From NCBI GenBank assembly GCA_028377305.1, contig JAONJW010000003.1, positions 1-64,000 on the forward strand: DNA of 64,000 nucleotides. The letters are read 5' to 3'. This DNA is from Prolixibacteraceae bacterium (GTDB lineage: Bacteria; Bacteroidota; Bacteroidia; Bacteroidales; Prolixibacteraceae). The translations under genes and the position numbers were made by a program. How positions within the stretch are numbered: position 1 is the first letter of the stretch; each line of letters begins with the position of its first letter. Shown here piece by piece: positions 59,394-64,000 of the stretch. The notes under the pieces were generated by a model. The model did no database searches, had not been told where the DNA came from, and worked only from the letters and a program-made list of their open reading frames with translations.

Positions 59394-61787
59394 AAAAATA
59401 TAGTGATGCTTTGGGCTTTGATGTTATTCCTAGTAACAGGAAGCCTATATGCACAAACAAAGAACCAAGGAGTATTTAAAGGTATTGTTGTAGATGCCCA
59501 AACCAATAAACCCTTACCCTTTGCTGCGGTTCAAATTGCAGATACTACTGATGGTGCAATAACCGATGATGAAGGTCTATTCACTATCGAAAATATTAAA
59601 CCAGGTTATCATGCCATCAAAGTTACGCTTCTAGGCTACAAAACGTTTATTTCTGATGCCCTTCTTGTAACCAATGCCAGATCTACTTATTTACAAGTCT
59701 CTCTTTCCCCTTCAGTGGTTGATATTGATGAAGTCAAAGTGAGACCGTCTGCTTTTAAAGAGAAGGTGGAAGCCCCTATTGCCTTCCGTTCAATCCCTAT
59801 TGAAGAGATTGAGCGTAATCCTGGAGGAAATAGAGATATATCTAAAGTGATTCAATCCTATCCAGGAGTGGGATCTTCTGTCTCCTTCCGTAACGATCTA
59901 ATTGTCCGAGGTGGTGGCCCTTCGGAGAACCGTTTCTTTTTAGACGGTGTAGAGATTCCCACCATTAATCACTTCACAACACAAGGAGCTTCTGGAGGTC
60001 CTACAGGAATTTTAAATGTTGATTTCATTCGTGAGGTAAACTTTTATTCGGGATCTTACCCTACAAATTTCGGAATGCCATTAAGTTCGGTTCTCTCTTT
60101 CGAACAGAAGGATGGAAATACGGATAAGATGAAATTTAGGGCCACCGTTGGCGCCTCCGACTTGGCATTAACAGCTGATGGACCAATAGGGGCGAAAACC
60201 ACCATGGTTGCTTCAGCCCGAAGATCCTATTTGCAGTTTCTATTCCAGTTACTGGATCTACCTTTTCTACCAACATATAATGATGTTCAGTTTAAGATTA
60301 AACATAAGTTTGATAGTAAGAATGAATTGACTTTTATAGGTATTGGAGCTTTTGACGACCTTGTTTTAAATGAGGATGCCAACGAGACAGAAGAACAGAG
60401 ATATATTCTAGGGAATATACCGACCAACAATCAGTGGAGTTATACTTTAGGTGCAGTATATAAACATTTCTATGACAAAGGATATCATACACTGATATTA
60501 AGTAATGACCGCCTCGATAATAGTGCAGAGAAGTATAAAGATAATGTGGAGACTGTAGATAACTTGAATCTTAACTATAACTCTTACGAGATGAACACTC
60601 GTTTTCGTTATGAGAATCACTTCTACCATGAAAACTTTAAGGCTGTATCGGGGGTTAGTGTTCAAAATGTCCAATACTATAATAAAACCTTTCAAAGAGA
60701 ATATCTTGGAGATGAGGTTGTTGATTATCAATATAAAACTAATCTTGACTACTGGAAGTTTGGTCTGTTCACACAGCTAACACAGGCTTTCTTTGATCAA
60801 AGACTTGACCTATCTCTAGGTCTACGAATTGATGGTTCTAGCTATGCCTCTTATATGAATAATCCTTTTAAACAATTTGCCCCACGACTGTCTGTAAAAT
60901 ACAATTTCACGGATAAGTTAAGCTTAAATGGTTATGGTGCCAGACTTTATCAATTGCCGGTAAACACCACTCTTGGATATAAAGATTTAGAAGGAAATCT
61001 CGTAAACAAAGACAATGAAATTACTTTTATATCCTCTGATCAGTTGGGACTAGGATTGGTATTACGTCCGCGAGAGAATACAGTTTTCTCTGTAGAAGGT
61101 TTTTATAAGCAGTATGATAAGTATCCCTATTCTGTTCAAGATTCAATCTCTACTGCGAGCCAAGGTGGCGACTTTGGTGTGGTAGGTACAGAAGAGGTGA
61201 CATCCACCTCTAAAGGGCGAGCCTATGGAATGGAGACCCTTTATCGTAATAGCGATTTGAAAGGGTTTAATGTGACAGCATCTTATACTTTCTTCTACTC
61301 CGAGTTCCAAGACTATCGCCATGTATATATCCCTTCATCATGGGATGTACGACACATATTGGCTTTGACTGTATTGAAGAATCTGCCTAAAAATTGGTCA
61401 ATTGGGGCAAGATATCGTTTTCAGGGTGGATCACCCTATACTCCATATAACGAGCCGAAATCATCACTAAAAGAGGCTTGGGATGTACAAGGACAAGGGT
61501 ATCTCGATTATGCTGCATTTAACACGGAGCGACTAGGCTCTTTTTCACAGCTAGACCTGCGGGTGGATAAAGCTTGGTATTATGACAAGTGGACGCTGAT
61601 GTTTTATGTTGATATCCAAAATGTGTTGGCTACTGCTACCGATACTCCAGATGTATTGGTACAACAGTTTGATGAAAGTGGTATTCCTTTGACAGACCCT
61701 AACGATCCTAATAGGTACGATTTGAAATATCTAGACACCTCTTCTGGGAACATGATTCCAACCATAGGTATTATGGTCGAATTTTAG
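59391..61787 (+). CDS. TonB-dependent receptor with CarboxypepD_reg-like domain
   Basis: A 798-residue protein. It has a signal peptide ending in LYAQ, a regulatory domain at about 25-110 (FKGIVVDAQTNKPLPFAAVQI, GYHAIKVTLLGYKTF), a plug at about 120-235 (RDISKVIQSYPGVGSSVSF, NDLIVRGGGPSENRFFLDGVEIPTINHF), and a barrel ending in GIMVEF. The start codon is inside a perfect hairpin; a second Met at residue 6 also gives a usable signal peptide. It follows the NhaC gene by 55 bases and has no SusD neighbour. The substrate is unknown. Confidence 0.93.
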   Translation: MKNIVMLWALMLFLVTGSLYAQTKNQGVFKGIVVDAQTNKPLPFAAVQIADTTDGAITDDEGLFTIENIKPGYHAIKVTLLGYKTFISDALLVTNARSTYLQVSLSPSVVDIDEVKVRPSAFKEKVEAPIAFRSIPIEEIERNPGGNRDISKVIQSYPGVGSSVSFRNDLIVRGGGPSENRFFLDGVEIPTINHFTTQGASGGPTGILNVDFIREVNFYSGSYPTNFGMPLSSVLSFEQKDGNTDKMKFRATVGASDLALTADGPIGAKTTMVASARRSYLQFLFQLLDLPFLPTYNDVQFKIKHKFDSKNELTFIGIGAFDDLVLNEDANETEEQRYILGNIPTNNQWSYTLGAVYKHFYDKGYHTLILSNDRLDNSAEKYKDNVETVDNLNLNYNSYEMNTRFRYENHFYHENFKAVSGVSVQNVQYYNKTFQREYLGDEVVDYQYKTNLDYWKFGLFTQLTQAFFDQRLDLSLGLRIDGSSYASYMNNPFKQFAPRLSVKYNFTDKLSLNGYGARLYQLPVNTTLGYKDLEGNLVNKDNEITFISSDQLGLGLVLRPRENTVFSVEGFYKQYDKYPYSVQDSISTASQGGDFGVVGTEEVTSTSKGRAYGMETLYRNSDLKGFNVTASYTFFYSEFQDYRHVYIPSSWDVRHILALTVLKNLPKNWSIGARYRFQGGSPYTPYNEPKSSLKEAWDVQGQGYLDYAAFNTERLGSFSQLDLRVDKAWYYDKWTLMFYVDIQNVLATATDTPDVLVQQFDESGIPLTDPNDPNRYDLKYLDTSSGNMIPTIGIMVEF

Positions 61788-61794
61788 TTTAGAC

Positions 61795-61834
61795 AATTAA
61801 GGCGTCGAATGGATTTAACATTGACGCCTTAATT
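61795..61834. terminator. Bidirectional terminator between the TonB receptor and sucD
   Basis: A 12-bp perfect stem, AATTAAGGCGTC / GACGCCTTAATT, with a 16-base loop, between convergent genes. Confidence 0.85.
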
Positions 61835-61852
61835 CTCTAAATTATTAGGTGG

Positions 61853-62722
61853 TTATGACAACAACTTCTTAATCAGTTCAGGAATCTCTTCAGGTTCTCT
61901 AGCTACAGGAATACCTAATCCTTCATAACATGCAATCTTGTCTTGTGCAGTACCACTGCCACTAGAGATAATCGCTCCGGCATGCCCCATCTGCTTTCCA
62001 GCAGGAGCAGTTTGACCTGCGAAGAAAGCAACCACTGGTTTGGTCATATGATTCTTGATAAATGCGGCAGCTCTCTCTTCAGCATCGCCACCAATTTCAC
62101 CAATCAATACGACGGCTTTGGTTTCTGGATCAGCTTCAAATTGTTCTAGTAATTCTAAATAATACAATCCCGCAATTGGGTCACCACCAATGCCAATACA
62201 TGTGCTTTGACCGATACCATTACGTGTAAGCTGGTCTACCATTTCATAAGTCAGAGTTCCACTTCGACTTATAAGCCCTACATTTCCTTCCATAAATATA
62301 TTAGTTGGAAGGATTCCAATCATAGCTTTACCGGGTGATATTAGACCAGGGCAGTTTGGTCCAATCATACTCGTGCCATTCTTATTTAAGACCGCTTTTA
62401 CCCTTAGCATATCTACCACAGGGATACCCTCTGATATAGCGATAACAAGTCTTACCCCTGCCTCTGATGCTTCAATGATTGCATCAGGAGCAAAACGTGC
62501 AGGGACAAATATGATGGATGTGTCTGCCCATGTATTTAAAACAGCCTCTTGCATCGTGTTATATACTGGAACACCTTCTACTGTTGTTCCTCCCTTTCCA
62601 GGTGATATTCCTCCAACTATATGAGTGCCATACTCTATCATCTTTTTTGTGTGGAATGCACCATCTCTACCTGTAATGCCTTGTACGATGACGCGACTCT
62701 TTTTATCTATTAGAATGCTCAT
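61853..62722 (-). CDS. sucD: Succinyl-CoA ligase alpha subunit
   Basis: A 289-residue Suc[43 protein letters not shown] (CoA-binding loop), [40 protein letters not shown], and the phospho-histidine in [17 protein letters not shown]. With SucC it makes succinyl-CoA from succinate, or runs in reverse to make ATP or GTP. It begins 28 bases after sucC. Confidence 0.97.
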   Translation of the reverse strand: MSILIDKKSRVIVQGITGRDGAFHTKKMIEYGTHIVGGISPGKGGTTVEGVPVYNTMQEAVLNTWADTSIIFVPARFAPDAIIEASEAGVRLVIAISEGIPVVDMLRVKAVLNKNGTSMIGPNCPGLISPGKAMIGILPTNIFMEGNVGLISRSGTLTYEMVDQLTRNGIGQSTCIGIGGDPIAGLYYLELLEQFEADPETKAVVLIGEIGGDAEERAAAFIKNHMTKPVVAFFAGQTAPAGKQMGHAGAIISSGSGTAQDKIACYEGLGIPVAREPEEIPELIKKLLS

Positions 62723-62750
62723 AATAACTCAATTTTGATGAATGCAATGT

Positions 62751-63884
62751 TTATGATAATGTAGAAATAGCAAGTTTAGCTGCCTCACTCATGGATGAAA
62801 CGGTCTTCACTTTGCTTGAAGTACTTAGAATCTTAAGACCCTCTTCTGCATTAGTGCCCGATAGTCTGATCACTATAGGAAGGGTGATTTTAATCTCTTC
62901 AAAAGCCTGTAAAAGTCCATGAGCTACATCATCACATCGAGTGATTCCTCCAAAAATATTAATCATGATGGCTTTTACATTGGGGTCTTGTGTAAGGTAA
63001 TGCATCGCTTGTTTCACCTTCTTTGGATTAGAGCTTCCACCAATATCAAGGAAGTTGGCTGGTGTTCCTCCGTAAAGCTTGATCATATCCATCGTGGCCA
63101 TGGCAAGACCTGCTCCATTGACCATGCAGCCAATATTGCCATCGAGTTTAATATAGCTAAGACCATGTTGCTTTGCTTCTAGTTCGAGCTTTTCATCTTC
63201 GTCATCATCTCGAAGTTTATCTAGGTCGGGATGACGGTACATTGCATTGTCATCAATGGTCATCTTCGCATCTAACGCAATCATCTTTTCCTTACTTGTT
63301 ATAACTAGTGGGTTAATTTCAACCAAGGATGCATCTTGATCCACGAAAACTTTGTACATCTTCTCAATGGTATCTGCGAATTGTCTAACAAGATGAATAT
63401 CCTTGAAAAAATCGAATGCGACCTCTCTTGCTCGAAAAGGAGCTAAACTAGAACCTATAGGAAGAGCGTATTTTTGAATCTTCTCGGGGCTTACTCTTGC
63501 AACTTCTTCAATCTCAACGCCTCCTTCTGAGCTGACCATGAGAAGAATAGTATGATTGCTTCGATCGATAGTAAGACCTACATAGTACTCTTTCTGAATA
63601 TCTACAGCCTCTGAGATAAGTACTTTCTCAACAATATGTCCTTTAATATCCATTCCGAGAATGGTATTGGTTGCCATCTGAAGTTCCTTTTCATTTGAAG
63701 CAAGTTTTATTCCACCAGCTTTCCCTCGGCCTCCAGTATGCACTTGTGCTTTCACAACAACCTTTTTATTGATTTTTCTAAAAGCTAAGATAGCTTCTTT
63801 GGTATCAATACATAGTTTCTCTTTAGGCGTACAAATTTGATATCTGCTAAATATCTCCTTCGCCTGGTATTCATGTATTTTCAT
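62751..63884 (-). CDS. sucC: Succinyl-CoA ligase beta subunit
   Basis: A 377-residue SucC with the ATP-grasp fold: MKIHEYQAKEIFSRYQICTPKEKLC, VVVKAQVHTGGRGKAGGIKLA, YYVGLTIDRSNHTILLMVSSEGGVEIEEV, VNGAGLAMATMDMIKLYGGTPANFLDIGGSSNPKKVKQAM and NIFGGITRCDDVAHG. It forms the TCA-cycle enzyme with SucD. The start context is normal. The last 116 bases of the window upstream of it contain no further gene. Confidence 0.97.
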   Translation of the reverse strand: MKIHEYQAKEIFSRYQICTPKEKLCIDTKEAILAFRKINKKVVVKAQVHTGGRGKAGGIKLASNEKELQMATNTILGMDIKGHIVEKVLISEAVDIQKEYYVGLTIDRSNHTILLMVSSEGGVEIEEVARVSPEKIQKYALPIGSSLAPFRAREVAFDFFKDIHLVRQFADTIEKMYKVFVDQDASLVEINPLVITSKEKMIALDAKMTIDDNAMYRHPDLDKLRDDDEDEKLELEAKQHGLSYIKLDGNIGCMVNGAGLAMATMDMIKLYGGTPANFLDIGGSSNPKKVKQAMHYLTQDPNVKAIMINIFGGITRCDDVAHGLLQAFEEIKITLPIVIRLSGTNAEEGLKILSTSSKVKTVSSMSEAAKLAISTLS

Positions 63885-64000
63885 ATAAACAGGATTATAA
63901 GAATGAATAAAATGGCTACTGATAAAACATCTATTCTTGTAATATGTTTATATAAATCTCTTCTACAATGGGTTGTTATATAGCATGTTTTAGTTGAAAA

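Noticed and set aside
1-64000. Search for CRISPR arrays, rRNA genes, prophage, defence islands or secondary-metabolite clusters
   Set aside because: No regular spaced repeats, rRNA, integrase, phage structural, restriction-modification, retron, CBASS or synthase genes were seen in any frame.

Overview
The window looks like chromosomal DNA from an A+T-rich, strictly or facultatively anaerobic member of the phylum Bacteroidota, probably order Marinilabiliales or a relative. The evidence is several CarboxypepD_reg-type TonB-dependent receptors, a PorZ-like type IX secretion protein, surface-lipoprotein signals, promoters of the TTTG / TAnnTTTG type in place of -35/-10, a three-subunit fumarate reductase / succinate dehydrogenase, and the gene order rplM-rpsI-rpsB-tsf. 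There are no rRNA genes, CRISPR arrays, transposases or prophage genes. One tRNA, tRNA-Arg(CCU), is present. Genus-level assignment is not possible by eye.

Layout. 1-2.5 kb: the end of a ThrE-type exporter, then an HxlR regulator divergent from a quinone-reductase-like flavoprotein and DoxX. 2.5-5 kb: an outer-membrane receptor. 5.3-13.1 kb: a long minus-strand run of PadR regulator, PspC proteins, DUF4252-like protein, RdgB, PorZ, RecO, an aminotransferase-like protein and tRNA-Arg. 13.7-17.6 kb: TypA/BipA and an LTA-synthase-like sulfatase. 17.6-18.9 kb: a 1.3-kb gene-free stretch with a 35-bp perfect inverted repeat and a strong promoter match ahead of a TonB receptor/lipoprotein pair (18.9-22.8 kb). 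23-31 kb: an MG2-like protein, patatin, NadA, a repeat lipoprotein, IlvE, a SPOR lipoprotein and Frr. 31.5-40.9 kb: pyrH on one side and tsf-rpsB-rpsI-rplM on the other, separated by a 6-kb surface-glycan block (four glycosyltransferases and a DegT aminotransferase). 41.2-44.8 kb: a DUF6266-like protein and a large surface glycosidase. 44.9-52.9 kb: POT transporter, LipA-LipB, Dus, two CPBP proteases and two conserved proteins of unknown function. 53-56.5 kb: SdhCAB/FrdCAB. 56.7-63.9 kb: alpha/beta hydrolase, NhaC-type antiporter, a TonB receptor, and SucD/SucC.

How the genes fit together. Central metabolism is represented by the Sdh/Frd complex, succinyl-CoA ligase, lipoate synthesis and NAD synthesis. 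Envelope biology is represented by four large surface receptor/lipoprotein systems, PorZ, the PspC/PadR module and the glycan block. The strongest points for follow-up are an aminotransferase homologue that has lost its PLP lysine together with the pyridine-contacting Asp and Tyr, a 16-bp perfect hairpin that buries the start codon of a TonB receptor, the 35-bp hairpin at 18.0 kb, palindromes overlapping the padR promoter, and the glycan block inserted inside the translation gene run. No clear multi-gene defence or other undescribed system was found.
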